64,000 nt of DNA from NCBI GenBank assembly GCA_963788285.1, contig CAWBGB010000004.1, forward strand, positions 186,001 through 250,000, read 5' to 3'. Both the position numbers and the translations under genes were made by a program. Under the pieces are notes generated by a model. The model was given only the letters and a program-made list of their open reading frames with translations, searched no databases and was not told the DNA's origin. This document shows, piece after piece, positions 26,060 to 34,506 of this stretch. Positions within the stretch are counted from its first letter, which is position 1, and every line of letters begins with the position of its first letter. This DNA is from Alicyclobacillus_A sp963788285. GTDB taxonomy: Bacteria; Bacillota; Bacilli; Alicyclobacillales; Alicyclobacillaceae.

Positions 26060-26082
26060 AAAAAGTCCCCCAGGTGGGGGAC
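26060..26082 (-). terminator. Terminator of the class I amidotransferase gene
   Basis: GTCCCCC/GGGGGAC stem with a short loop, followed by TTTTTGC on the minus strand, 20 bp past the stop of the gene at 26102. Confidence 0.85.
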
Positions 26083-26101
26083 AAGGGGTTCAGTGATTAA
26101 C

Positions 26102-26839
26102 TCACATCCCAGACGAGGCTGCCGCCACTAGCCCTTGAAACAGTCCGTGGTGTTCTGGATATGTTCGCCACAGGTTTTCTGGGTGCCACTGGACGGCGAC
26201 GAGAAACGGGTGCTGGGAATGCTCCATGGCTTCCACCAGCCCTTCACCGTCCCATGCACTGGCCAAGAAGCCAGTTCCCAGGTCTTTTACAGCCTGGTGG
26301 TGGAAAGAGTTACAAAGGAACTCGCTCCGCCTCCCTACGAGTTGGTAGAGTTTGCTGTGCGGGTCTACGCAGAGGCCGTGGCTGAGGTGATTTCGCCGTG
26401 CACGCTGTTGGTGCTGGATGGTTCCCCGCCAGTCACGGGGCAAGTCCTGGTACAGCGTACCTCCAAGTGCCACATTCAATATCTGCATCCCTCGGCAGAT
26501 GCCGAGAATCGGCTTTCTCCGCTCCATCATGCGGCGGATCAGCGTAAACTCCAAGGCATCGCGTTCCGGGACAATCTGGCCAAGCCCGTGGTGGGGCTGC
26601 TCTCCCCACAGTGACGGATCCACGTCCTCTCCCCCGCCCAGAAGCAACCCGTCTAGTTTATCCGCAAGGACGCAGGCAGTTTCAGGGGTTTCAACGTAGG
26701 GGACGACCACCGGAATGCCGCCAGCCGTTTCCACCCCTTGTGCATAGTCGTCTCCGGACACGACTCCAAGCAGTACTGGGGATGACGAATTCGTAGCGAT
26801 GACGTGTCGAGTGCCGGTGATGCCAATGAGCGGTCTCAA
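26102..26839 (-). CDS. Class I glutamine amidotransferase-like hydrolase (PuuD/peptidase C26)
   Basis: 245 residues. The nucleophile elbow is GICRGMQIL (Cys about residue 114) and the His-x-Glu of the triad is in AVQWHPENL near the C-terminus. GLLLGGGEDVDP and PVVVPY are typical of gamma-glutamyl-GABA hydrolase-like enzymes, which release glutamate from gamma-glutamyl amines. No polyamine gene is adjacent, so the substrate is uncertain. GGGAGGGGG lies before the start region. Single-gene unit. Confidence 0.85.
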   Translation of the reverse strand: MRPLIGITGTRHVIATNSSSPVLLGVVSGDDYAQGVETAGGIPVVVPYVETPETACVLADKLDGLLLGGGEDVDPSLWGEQPHHGLGQIVPERDALEFTLIRRMMERRKPILGICRGMQILNVALGGTLYQDLPRDWRGTIQHQQRARRNHLSHGLCVDPHSKLYQLVGRRSEFLCNSFHHQAVKDLGTGFLASAWDGEGLVEAMEHSQHPFLVAVQWHPENLWRTYPEHHGLFQGLVAAASSGM

Positions 26840-26930
26840 TTGGGTTCCCCCTCCCGAACTTCATCCACTGAAGCGAACGCGGATGTACCGCCTCAGCGAT
26901 TCGCAGGGCACTCACCTCTACAAACCAACA

Positions 26931-26959
26931 AGGCGATGCGGCTGCTGCCACATCGCCTT
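26931..26959 (-). terminator. Likely ahcY terminator
   Basis: AAGGCGATG pairs with CATCGCCTT around GGCAGCAGC-type loop, followed by a T/G-rich tract (TGTTGGTTTGT) on the minus strand. It lies about 110 bp after the ahcY stop. Confidence 0.55.
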
Positions 26960-27010
26960 TGTTCACGGCGATACTCGTGTATCCTACGCCGTGACGATGC
27001 TTCCTGTGAT

Positions 27011-27060
27011 GAGCGATTTGCAACATCCACGTTTAGTTCATCGGATGTTGCAAATCGCTG
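27011..27060. repeat. Long inverted repeat of the GCGATTTGCA motif
   Basis: AGCGATTTGCAACATCC (27012-27028) is mirrored exactly at 27043-27059 with a 14-nt spacer. There is no T-run on either side, so it does not look like a simple terminator. The same motif recurs singly in at least seven other intergenic sites of the window (30561, 36061, 38298, 46598, 46662, 55560, 56432). Confidence 0.75.
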
Positions 27061-27067
27061 GTGATGT

Positions 27068-28321
27068 TTATTCGGTCCAACTGGACAGGTACTTTTTCTG
27101 CGCTTCTGTCAGGGTGTCAATGGAGAAGCCCCATTCCTGCAATCGCATGGTGGCGACCATATCGTCCAGGTGTTTGGGAATGGAGTGTAGACCCGGTTGG
27201 TAGTTGCCCGTTACCACTTCCCGCAGGCCCAGTGCTTGCAACGAAAACGTCATGTCCATGACCTCGGCCGGATGTCCATCGCCCGAAGCCAGGTTCACCA
27301 GTCGGCCTTCTGCCAGCAAGTAGACTTTACGACCGTCATGGAACACGTACTCTTCAATGTTCTTGCGAACCGTCCGCACGGATTTTGACATGGCGCGCAA
27401 GTCAGGCTTGGAGATCTCGACGTCAAAGTGACCCGCGTTGGCGAGCACAGCGCCATCCTTCATCACTTCAAACGCTTCTCTAGTAATGCAGTCCTTGTTG
27501 CCGGTGACCGTCACAAAGAAGTCGCCATGTTTCGCGGCCTCCACAATCGGCATCACCTCGAAGCCATCCATCACGGCTTCCAGGGCCTTGATGGGATCCA
27601 CTTCCGTCACAATGACACGCGCGCCAAGTCCCTTCGCCCGCATGGCGAGACCCTTGCCGCACCAGCCGTAGCCGACAATGACGGCGGTCTTCCCTGCCAC
27701 CAGCAGGTTGGTGGTGCGCATGATGCCGTCCCACGCCGATTGACCGGTCCCATAGCGGTTGTCGAACAGGTATTTGCAGTAGGCGTCGTTGACCGCAATC
27801 ATCGGAAACTTCAAGGTGCCTTCGGCGGCCATGGCCTTGAGGCGCAAAATCCCAGTGGTCGTCTCTTCGCATCCGCCAATGATTTCTTTTGTCTGCTCAG
27901 GTCTTTCGCGGTGCAGCGTCGAGACCAAATCTCCACCGTCGTCAATGATGGCGTCGGGGTGGAAATCGAGCAACTTGTTCAGATGCATGTGATACTCTTC
28001 ATCCGTTGCTCCGTGCCAAGCGTAGGCGGTCACACCGCTGTCCACCAGCGCGGCGACCACGTCATCCTGGGTCGAAAGCGGGTTGCTGGCTGCCACCGCC
28101 ACTTCCGCGCCACCAGCCTGCACAACCAGTGCCAAGTACGCGGTTTTCGCCTCCAGATGCAGACAGATGGCGACCTTTTTTCCGGCAAACGGGCGCTCTT
28201 TCTGAAACTGCTCGCGAATGCGCCGCATCAACGGCATGTGGGCTTCCACCCAGTCGATTTTCAAGCGGCCTTCTTTGGCCAGACCAATGTCGCGGATCAA
28301 AGATTGTTCCACAGACGTCAT
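27068..28321 (-). CDS. ahcY: S-adenosylhomocysteine hydrolase
   Basis: 417 residues. NAD-dependent enzyme that splits S-adenosylhomocysteine to homocysteine and adenosine, removing the inhibitor left by methyl transfers. It shows DDGGDLVS, NDAYCKYLFDNRYGTGQS with the catalytic Asn/Lys region, the NAD-binding GYGWCGKGLAMRA (about residue 218) and the C-terminal KKYLSSWTE-type tail. It is the shorter form without the approximately 40-residue insert of many eukaryotic and proteobacterial enzymes. ATG 28321 has GAGGAG 8 nt upstream. Bacillus subtilis uses a different route (MtnN/LuxS), so this is a lineage difference. Confidence 0.95.
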   Translation of the reverse strand: MTSVEQSLIRDIGLAKEGRLKIDWVEAHMPLMRRIREQFQKERPFAGKKVAICLHLEAKTAYLALVVQAGGAEVAVAASNPLSTQDDVVAALVDSGVTAYAWHGATDEEYHMHLNKLLDFHPDAIIDDGGDLVSTLHRERPEQTKEIIGGCEETTTGILRLKAMAAEGTLKFPMIAVNDAYCKYLFDNRYGTGQSAWDGIMRTTNLLVAGKTAVIVGYGWCGKGLAMRAKGLGARVIVTEVDPIKALEAVMDGFEVMPIVEAAKHGDFFVTVTGNKDCITREAFEVMKDGAVLANAGHFDVEISKPDLRAMSKSVRTVRKNIEEYVFHDGRKVYLLAEGRLVNLASGDGHPAEVMDMTFSLQALGLREVVTGNYQPGLHSIPKHLDDMVATMRLQEWGFSIDTLTEAQKKYLSSWTE

Positions 28322-28486
28322 TCCGCTCACTCCTCGCGCACCTTTGAGGTTGTCTCATCCATGAATCTCACGGTAACGGTATCGGCTATCGCCAGAGTCT
28401 ACCGACAGGGGCCAGCAGGAGTCAACAAGGGCCGCCACATGCGAAAATGGAGACGGTTGTTGTCCGCCTCCAGCTCAGTCCATGCG

Positions 28487-28837
28487 TCAAAACTCCACGA
28501 GACCCAGGCTAATCTGCAGGGCATCGTTGACGCGCCGCATGGTCGCGTCATCCAGGTGAGTGATTTTATCCGTCAAGCGCTGCTTGTCAATGGTTCGAAT
28601 CTGCTCCAATAAAATGACAGAATCCCGCTCGAGCCCATCCGGCTCTGCAGGAATTTCGACATGCGTGGGCAGTTTCGCCTTTTGAATTTGCGCCGTGATG
28701 GCAGCGACAATCACCGTGGGGCTAAATCGGTTTCCGATATCGTTTTGAATAATCAAAACCGGCCGAAACCCGCCTTGTTCAGACCCGACGACGGGTGAGA
28801 GGTCGGCGAAGAAAATATCCCCACGCTTGACGTTCAA
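28487..28837 (-). CDS. mazF: mRNA interferase toxin MazF (EndoA/NdoA)
   Basis: 116 residues, matching Bacillus EndoA in length. NVKRGDIFFADLSPVVGSEQGG at the start (including the catalytic Arg region) and RPVLIIQND are the hallmarks of this endoribonuclease, which cuts single-stranded RNA at U-rich sites. TTG 28837 directly follows the antitoxin stop and gives the conserved N-terminus; a longer GTG start is less likely. It forms a type II toxin-antitoxin pair with the upstream gene, in the conserved place after alr. Confidence 0.93.
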   Translation of the reverse strand: MNVKRGDIFFADLSPVVGSEQGGFRPVLIIQNDIGNRFSPTVIVAAITAQIQKAKLPTHVEIPAEPDGLERDSVILLEQIRTIDKQRLTDKITHLDDATMRRVNDALQISLGLVEF

Positions 28838-28841
28838 ATCG

Positions 28842-29114
28842 TCACACCCCACTCACTAAGCGTTCGACCGTTCCCCCTGCCTCCTGTTCCAATGGAAACG
28901 ACTCAGACGCAATCCGCAAATTGATCCGTGCCATTTCCATGTAACCTTGTTGCATGGCTGCACGTATATCGCTCATGCGCCGCTCTGTCACATACCGCCT
29001 CATCGCTTCGCGAATCACCTCGCTGCGATTCGTGTGTTGCTGATGCGCAATGCCATCCACCTGATGTAATAACTGCTCAGGGATGTTCACTACAATGCGC
29101 TTGTGATTCGACAC
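28842..29114 (-). CDS. mazE: Antitoxin MazE (EndoAI/NdoAI), ribbon-helix-helix
   Basis: About 90 residues. The ribbon-helix-helix part KRIVVNIPEQLLHQVDGIA…RSEVIREAMRRYV binds DNA, and the C-terminal part with RINLRIASES and TVERLVSGV blocks MazF, very like Bacillus EndoAI. GTG 29114 has GGAGGT 7 nt upstream; the longer frame from 29153 lacks such a site. A consensus promoter lies about 45 bp upstream, and the RHH domain suggests autoregulation. Confidence 0.9.
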   Translation of the reverse strand: MSNHKRIVVNIPEQLLHQVDGIAHQQHTNRSEVIREAMRRYVTERRMSDIRAAMQQGYMEMARINLRIASESFPLEQEAGGTVERLVSGV

Positions 29115-29158
29115 ACGCGGCACCTCCACTACAATACGTACCTTATGACTCAACTGCT

Positions 29159-29188
29159 ATTATAACGAGCCGGGAAAACGCCTGTCAA
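29159..29188 (-). promoter_or_regulatory. Sigma-A promoter of mazEF
   Basis: On the minus strand TTGACA (29183-29188) and TATAAT (29159-29164) are separated by 18 nt: both hexamers are perfect. It lies between alr and mazE, so the toxin-antitoxin pair can be transcribed on its own. Confidence 0.85.
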
Positions 29189-29275
29189 AGTGATTCGAAA
29201 AAAGTCGTCCACGAAGTCGTGCACAGGCGAGCGACTGCCTTGACACGGCTTCGCAGTTGTAAATGCACGGGCCAC

Positions 29276-30481
29276 TCACTCCACATAGATCCGAGGTACG
29301 CGCGGAGACAGAGCGCACATCAATTCATAGGAAATCGTCCCGAGGCGATTCGCCAACTCATCAAGTGACAACACAGGTGCCTCTCTGGCCGACTCACAAA
29401 AGGTGGTCCGCAACCACTCCACAGCCTCGTCCGTGCCGATACCATAATGAGACAAGTTTTGACGGGTCCAATCGGAAGGTGCCTGGTGTCCGTACAGTGT
29501 CACACAGTCGCCTGTCGATACATCCTTGACGTCTGTCACGTCAATCATCAGCTGATCCATGCAGATATTTCCAATTACTGGTACACGCTGACCCTTCACC
29601 CACACGAAGCTCTGATTGGATAGTCGTCGCGGATAGCCATCGGCGTAGCCTACTGGTACTGTCGCCACCTTCGTAGCCCGAGGCGCAGTAAACGTGGCCC
29701 CATATCCAACCGATTCTCCGGCTTGAATGGTATGCACACGCGTCACAAAACTGTACAGGTTTAGTGCTGGTTTCAGCCGCACCGATGGTACAAATGCATC
29801 GCTGGGGGCATACCCGTACGCACTAATGCCAATACGCACCATGTCGAATTGCCAGTCCAAGCGTCGCAGCGCAGCCGCGCTATTTGCCGCGTGCACGAGT
29901 TTCGGATGGAGCCCAACATTCGACAGGATGCCCAAGATTTCTTGAAATCGTCGGATCTGTCGTTCCGCATGATGGAGAGTCTCCGCATCCGCGCAAGCCA
30001 GGTGTGTGAAGACGCCTTGACACTCCACGTCAGGCCGAGCCAATATCCACTGTGCCAAACGCACACATTCCTCATCTGTTCGGACACCCAGCCGGGTCAT
30101 GCCGGTGTCGACTTTCAAATGCCCCTTGACCGGCGGTGAAAAAGGTACATCTGGCCAGTCCAAACAGTCCTGCGTTAACGTCACGTCCAATTGGAATTTA
30201 GCAGCCGCCATCGCACTTTCGTACGACGATGCGCCCAGCACCAGAATCGGCGTTTGAACCCCTGCCTCGCGCAGCGCGATACCTTCTTCCACACTGGCGA
30301 CAGCAAGGTACGACGCGCCCCCCTGTACTGCCGCGTGAGCGACTTCCACCGCACCGTGACCATAGCCGTTAGCCTTGACCGTGACCAATACTTCAGTGGT
30401 CGGAGCCAGCCGCCCGCGAATGGCCGCGACATTATCCCGAATCGCGTCCAAGTCGACGACGGCAAACGTTCCACGGTACAC
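29276..30481 (-). CDS. alr: Alanine racemase
   Basis: About 401 residues. PLP enzyme making D-alanine for peptidoglycan. The PLP lysine is in VKANGYGHG (about residue 37), and the second catalytic tyrosine is in ESVGYGATF (about 270); GNICMDQLMIDV is also typical. GTG 30481 has GGGGGTG 5-6 nt upstream and gives the expected N-terminus before FAVVDLDAI. The order acpS-nnr-ydcC-alr-mazE-mazF matches the Bacillus dal region. Confidence 0.95.
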   Translation of the reverse strand: MYRGTFAVVDLDAIRDNVAAIRGRLAPTTEVLVTVKANGYGHGAVEVAHAAVQGGASYLAVASVEEGIALREAGVQTPILVLGASSYESAMAAAKFQLDVTLTQDCLDWPDVPFSPPVKGHLKVDTGMTRLGVRTDEECVRLAQWILARPDVECQGVFTHLACADAETLHHAERQIRRFQEILGILSNVGLHPKLVHAANSAAALRRLDWQFDMVRIGISAYGYAPSDAFVPSVRLKPALNLYSFVTRVHTIQAGESVGYGATFTAPRATKVATVPVGYADGYPRRLSNQSFVWVKGQRVPVIGNICMDQLMIDVTDVKDVSTGDCVTLYGHQAPSDWTRQNLSHYGIGTDEAVEWLRTTFCESAREAPVLSLDELANRLGTISYELMCALSPRVPRIYVE

Positions 30482-30583
30482 GTCGTCACCCCCAAGTACT
30501 TCACCTGTCCGCCGTAAGGCAATACCCAAAGTGTACTCGAGAGCCCTCGATTCAGCAAATCAGCGATTTGCAAATTGCTCCAA

Positions 30584-30623
30584 ATAAAAACGCCTCTTCC
30601 ACGCGTTGTGGGAGAGAGGCGTT
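30584..30623 (-). terminator. Terminator between ydcC and alr
   Basis: AACGCCTCTCTCC pairs with GGAAGAGGCGTT, followed by TTTATTTGG on the minus strand, just after the ydcC stop. alr is therefore likely to have its own promoter in the about 100 bp that follow, which also hold one GCGATTTGCA motif (30561-30578). Confidence 0.85.
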
Positions 30624-30631
30624 GCCAAGCT

Positions 30632-31627
30632 TTACTTGCCGACTTGGCCAAACGTAGAAATCGCGACCGACTCCATTTGCTCCAACGAAAGCTTCCCACT
30701 CGTCAAGGAAAACTCGTATCCATTATTGAACCAGGTCAGTTGGTGCGAATCACTCGAACCAGAGTATAACGCCGGAACGCCGTACAGGTCTACGAGTTCC
30801 CCTTCCGGAATCCCCGCAACCCCGGGACTCGGAATCGATTCTGCCAGCGTGAACGTATAGTCTCCCGTATAGCGGAGCAACGCTGACGTCGCCGAATCCT
30901 GTCGTTCGACATCCAGTGTGTCGCCAAACGTTTCGTCCGGTGCCACCCAGGTAAAGTTGTCGCTCACGTTGGCCATGGTCGCCTTCGTCGAACTCTTGGC
31001 AATTTTTTGCGGATCGAAATCGGTGTTGCTATACTTCACACCCGTCTTGAAACTGGTGAACTCCAGCGTCACGATGGCCGTGTCGTCTTTGTCAAAGAGC
31101 ACCACTTTTTTCGGCTGGTAACTCTGCGCGTCCATGGTGACTTCCTGGCGAGAGACGATGTCACCGCCCTGTGAGACAGGCAACGTGAATCGGTAGTCTC
31201 CACCCTGTTGCGTCAACTTCACGTTCTTGTCGGTCGACAGTTGCTGCAAGAGTTGATCATATAAATAGATGTGTCCCTGGTTTTGCGCCCAATTGCCGTT
31301 GAACCGGAAGACCTTTTGCAACGACGGACTGACGACGAACATCCCGTTGTTGTTGCGGACAATCACCTGATTGATATTCTTGTTGGCATCGCCGAGCTCA
31401 ATCTTGTAGACATCTGGTGATTCGTAACTTGTTTGAATATAGTATGTCTGCGATCCGTTGTCCATTTGCACGGTCATCTTGGCTTCGCTCTGGTAATTGA
31501 CCGTCTCCAGCTTTTCCGCCTGCGTCTGTAGTTTCAAGGCTACTTGTTTCGTGGAAGGTGCACCGCATCCTGCGACAAGCCCGACAACAAGCCCCATCGC
31601 CAATATCCATCCATTGATTTTACGCAT
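30632..31627 (-). CDS. ydcC: YdcC-like lipoprotein with LolA/LppX-type fold
   Basis: About 331 residues. From ATG 31627 (GCGAGGTGG upstream) a lipoprotein signal ends with the lipobox LVAGC. The mature part (KLQTQAEKLETVNYQSEAKMTVQM…) fits the LolA/DUF4367-like outer-surface proteins related to B. subtilis YdcC, a sporulation-expressed lipoprotein next to alr. Its ligand is unknown. The position between nnr and alr is conserved in Bacillus, which supports the name. Confidence 0.8.
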   Translation of the reverse strand: MRKINGWILAMGLVVGLVAGCGAPSTKQVALKLQTQAEKLETVNYQSEAKMTVQMDNGSQTYYIQTSYESPDVYKIELGDANKNINQVIVRNNNGMFVVSPSLQKVFRFNGNWAQNQGHIYLYDQLLQQLSTDKNVKLTQQGGDYRFTLPVSQGGDIVSRQEVTMDAQSYQPKKVVLFDKDDTAIVTLEFTSFKTGVKYSNTDFDPQKIAKSSTKATMANVSDNFTWVAPDETFGDTLDVERQDSATSALLRYTGDYTFTLAESIPSPGVAGIPEGELVDLYGVPALYSGSSDSHQLTWFNNGYEFSLTSGKLSLEQMESVAISTFGQVGK

Positions 31628-31661
31628 AGTCCACCTCGCCTTTCGTCGACAAAACACCCAT

Positions 31662-33116
31662 TCACAGCGATTCCTCGGGATCCGCGTCGAAAAGGAGGCA
31701 TATTGCGCGGGAAATATTTTCGACAACATCCGTCGCCATGGTGCTGGCTTTGCCCAGGTGCTGCCCCGCTAACTCACCGGCCAACCCGTGGATGTAGGCG
31801 CCAGCGCAGGCAGCGTCGAAACTTGGCACCCCTTGCGCCTGTAGACCGCCAATCACGCCGGCCAACACATCTCCGGTTCCTGCCGTGGCCAGAGATGCGT
31901 CACCGGTCGGGACTACGCGAAGCCGGCCATCGGGATGGGCAACCAGGGAGCGGTACCCTTTCAGCACAACCACCGCATTCGTCTGTTCGGCCAGGGTTCG
32001 CGCTGCACGGATTCGATTCGCCTGCACCTCTGCCGTCGACCACTTCAGAAGCCGTCCACACTCCTTAGGATGTGGTGTCAGCACCCAGTCCCCGTTTAGC
32101 CGAGGAACTTCTTGCAACAGTGCCAACCCATCTGCATCCATGACACCTGGCCCTTTGTGGGACGTGATGACGGCTTGCCAGTCACTCCGGTCCGGCCCCA
32201 GTCCGGGACCGACCACGATACTGTCGCAGTCGTCGAAGAGTCCGGCAAGGGTCGCGGCTTTGCGCAATACAAATTCGTACGGAGCGCCACTTGGAATTTC
32301 CCGTCCGCCGAGAATCACCATTCCGGCACCCGTACGAGCCGCACCCAGTCCAGCCAGAATGGCGGCGCCGTGCATGCTGCCGACAGCGATGCCTACTCGA
32401 CCGTACGTCCCCTTGTGCGTATCCGACGAGCGCCGAGGGAAGACGTTCCTCACAGCATCGGGTGTCACCCAGGCTGCGCAAGTGTCAGGATCCACAGGCA
32501 CGATACCGATGTCGGCCACTTCGACGGCTCCGGCCAAGAGACAGCCGGGCGTGACAGCCGTGCCAAGTTTTTGGAAGCCCATGGCCACCGTGACATGAGC
32601 GCGCACGGCAGCGCCGTCGACCCTTCCCGTACTGGCGTCTACACCGGACGGGATGTCCACGGCCACCGTCCAGGGTGACACTGCGTTGACGCGTTCAATG
32701 AGTTCCGCCAGAACACCCGTCACCGGGCGTGTCACACCCGTGCCGAGCAAAGCGTCCACGTACACGTCTGCGGCCGGAATCGTTCCACCGGATGCGTATA
32801 CGTCGTACGGAACGTCTGCCGCCAACGCCATGTCCGCTGCCCGCTTAGCGTCCCCGGACAACGCGTCCGGCGCCACCGTCGTGACCACGTGGACGAAGGA
32901 CACACCGAAGTGCCGCAGCCAGCGTGCAGCAATCCATCCGTCGCCGCCGTTGTTGCCCTTGCCGCAAAGCACGGTCACGCGCTCTGGGTGTCGCTTCATG
33001 ACGACCTCTGCCACTTGTTTCCCCGCGTGCTCCATTAAAAGGATTCCGGGTATGCGCCGTGTTGTGATGGTGCGTCTGTCTAGTGCTTGCATTTGCTCGC
33101 TCGTTACAAGATACAC
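31662..33116 (-). CDS. nnr: Bifunctional NAD(P)HX epimerase/dehydratase
   Basis: About 484 residues: an N-terminal YjeF epimerase domain (residues about 1-210: LMEHAGKQVAE, GKGNNGGDGWIAARWL) fused to a C-terminal ADP-dependent NAD(P)HX dehydratase domain (about 225-480: HKGTYGRVGIAVGS, VVGPGLG, TPHPKE, GTGDVLAG). It repairs hydrated NADH/NADPH. GTG 33116 has GGGGAGGG 6 nt upstream. 34 bp separate it from ydcC and 64 bp from acpS, so it is probably one operon. Confidence 0.95.
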   Translation of the reverse strand: MYLVTSEQMQALDRRTITTRRIPGILLMEHAGKQVAEVVMKRHPERVTVLCGKGNNGGDGWIAARWLRHFGVSFVHVVTTVAPDALSGDAKRAADMALAADVPYDVYASGGTIPAADVYVDALLGTGVTRPVTGVLAELIERVNAVSPWTVAVDIPSGVDASTGRVDGAAVRAHVTVAMGFQKLGTAVTPGCLLAGAVEVADIGIVPVDPDTCAAWVTPDAVRNVFPRRSSDTHKGTYGRVGIAVGSMHGAAILAGLGAARTGAGMVILGGREIPSGAPYEFVLRKAATLAGLFDDCDSIVVGPGLGPDRSDWQAVITSHKGPGVMDADGLALLQEVPRLNGDWVLTPHPKECGRLLKWSTAEVQANRIRAARTLAEQTNAVVVLKGYRSLVAHPDGRLRVVPTGDASLATAGTGDVLAGVIGGLQAQGVPSFDAACAGAYIHGLAGELAGQHLGKASTMATDVVENISRAICLLFDADPEESL

Positions 33117-33180
33117 TCGGTACCCTCCCCGAGGATTGGTATTACATATATTCCGCCCGTCCCACGAATAGTACAATCCT

Positions 33181-33570
33181 CTACTCGTCCGAACGCGGCT
33201 CATCCGCCTCCAGAATGGCGGTTGCAAAGGCCATGGTCGACGTGTGCGTCACGGAGACGCTCCATCGCCCACGAAGTTCCTCTGGTAAATCCGTGTGTAG
33301 AAATCGGACCTGCAGTCCCCTCTTTCCAACAACCAGTTCCACGAGGTTCATCCTCAGTCGCCCAATACCACAGCCCGCCGCCTTCGCCATCGCTTCTTTG
33401 GCGGCAAAACGACCAGCGAGAAACTCCACCACCCGCTCCACCGAAAAACCAGCGCACTGGACGCGTTCTCCGGGCGCAAGAATTCGCTGTAACAACCTGT
33501 CGCCCTGCCGTTCGTACACCGTACGAACCCGCCCGATGTCCACGAGATCTGTGCCAAGCCCCAGCAACAT
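33181..33570 (-). CDS. acpS: Holo-[acyl-carrier-protein] synthase AcpS
   Basis: 129 residues. Transfers phosphopantetheine from CoA to ACP. Conserved GLGTDLVDIGRV at the start (Asp for Mg2+), FLAGRFAAKEAMAKA near residue 55 with the catalytic Glu, and SVTHTSTMAFATA near the end. ATG 33570 has GAAAGGA upstream. First gene of acpS-nnr-ydcC. Confidence 0.95.
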   Translation of the reverse strand: MLLGLGTDLVDIGRVRTVYERQGDRLLQRILAPGERVQCAGFSVERVVEFLAGRFAAKEAMAKAAGCGIGRLRMNLVELVVGKRGLQVRFLHTDLPEELRGRWSVSVTHTSTMAFATAILEADEPRSDE

Positions 33571-33692
33571 CCGATTGCATCCTTTCATATTTGAATTCAA
33601 GGCCTGTCCATCTAGAATAAATAGGGAATCGAGTGTGTCCAAGATACTGGCATGCCGATTCAAGTGAGAATTTTTAAAATCGCTCGCTATGT

Positions 33693-34503
33693 ATGATAAA
33701 GAACTCATCGGAACTGGATAAGGTGGTCGATGTCTTGATTCGTCAATTCTGGCGTATTATCCTCGGTCTCATGCTCGTCTCCACGGTGTTTACGGGGGTG
33801 TCCTGGTGGTATTTGGTGTCCAACATCGTGCTGACGGCACCTGCCATCCGCGAACAGCTGTTATCTCTGCCGACCAGCATCCCGTCCATTTGGAACATCA
33901 TCCGCCCTAGCACCAATATATCCTGGCTGTCGCCATTTGTCGTGCTGCTTGTCCAGGTGTTCCTCACCGGCGGATTTTACGGCAGCCTTGTCCGCGTCAA
34001 CACACGTCAGGCGGTATCGCCCACGACATTCCTCCACGACGCTGCACACAGTTTCTGGCGACTGTTCCTGTGGTACCTGCTGTGGACTGGCATCAACCTC
34101 CTCTTGGTGGGTGTCGTTCGGGTATTCCCACAGATGAACGTGACATTGACCGTTTTGGTTCTTCTACTGCGCTATCTGTTCCTGTTTGCCGACGTGGCGC
34201 TGGTCTCCGAGCGCAACATCCCGTTGGCGTTCCAATTGGCGGTCGGAACGATGCTGTCCGGCCTGGTTACGATGCTGCCCTACGGCGTTCTTCTCATTTT
34301 TCTTGACGGGACTCTCACTCTCTTTGTCCATTCACGCTTCCTGGATTGGATTGGCAGGATTGTCTATCGTGTACGGAATCGCCGTTACGTGGCTCCTCCA
34401 CATGGTGGTGGCTCGCTACGTGTACTTCTCGGGCGGCGCGGGGTTCGCGCGCAAGCGTGATCCGCAGGCGCTGGCCGCCGAGCCCATCCAACAGCCCAGC
34501 TGA
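33693..34503 (+). CDS. Polytopic membrane protein of unknown function, with an apparent frameshift near the end
   Basis: The frame from ATG 33693 encodes about 200 residues with five or so hydrophobic helices (GLMLVSTVFTGVSWWYL, SPFVVLLVQVFLTGGFYG, LFLWYLLWTGINLLLVGVV and others) and then turns into an Arg-rich, non-membrane tail ending at 34460. In the neighbouring frame, from about 34290 to the stop at 34503, the sequence reads GLAGLSIVYGIAVTWLL and YVYFSGGAGFARKRD, a much better last helix. One extra base in the tract near 34285-34300 would explain this. I do not recognise the family. Confidence 0.6.
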
Positions 34504-34506
34504 ACA

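Noticed and set aside
26840..26930. T-box or other riboswitch before the amidotransferase gene
   Set aside because: A GCGGTACATCCGCG stretch looks T-box-like, but AGGGTGGTACCGCG is not matched and no specifier stem or attenuator is in the right order.
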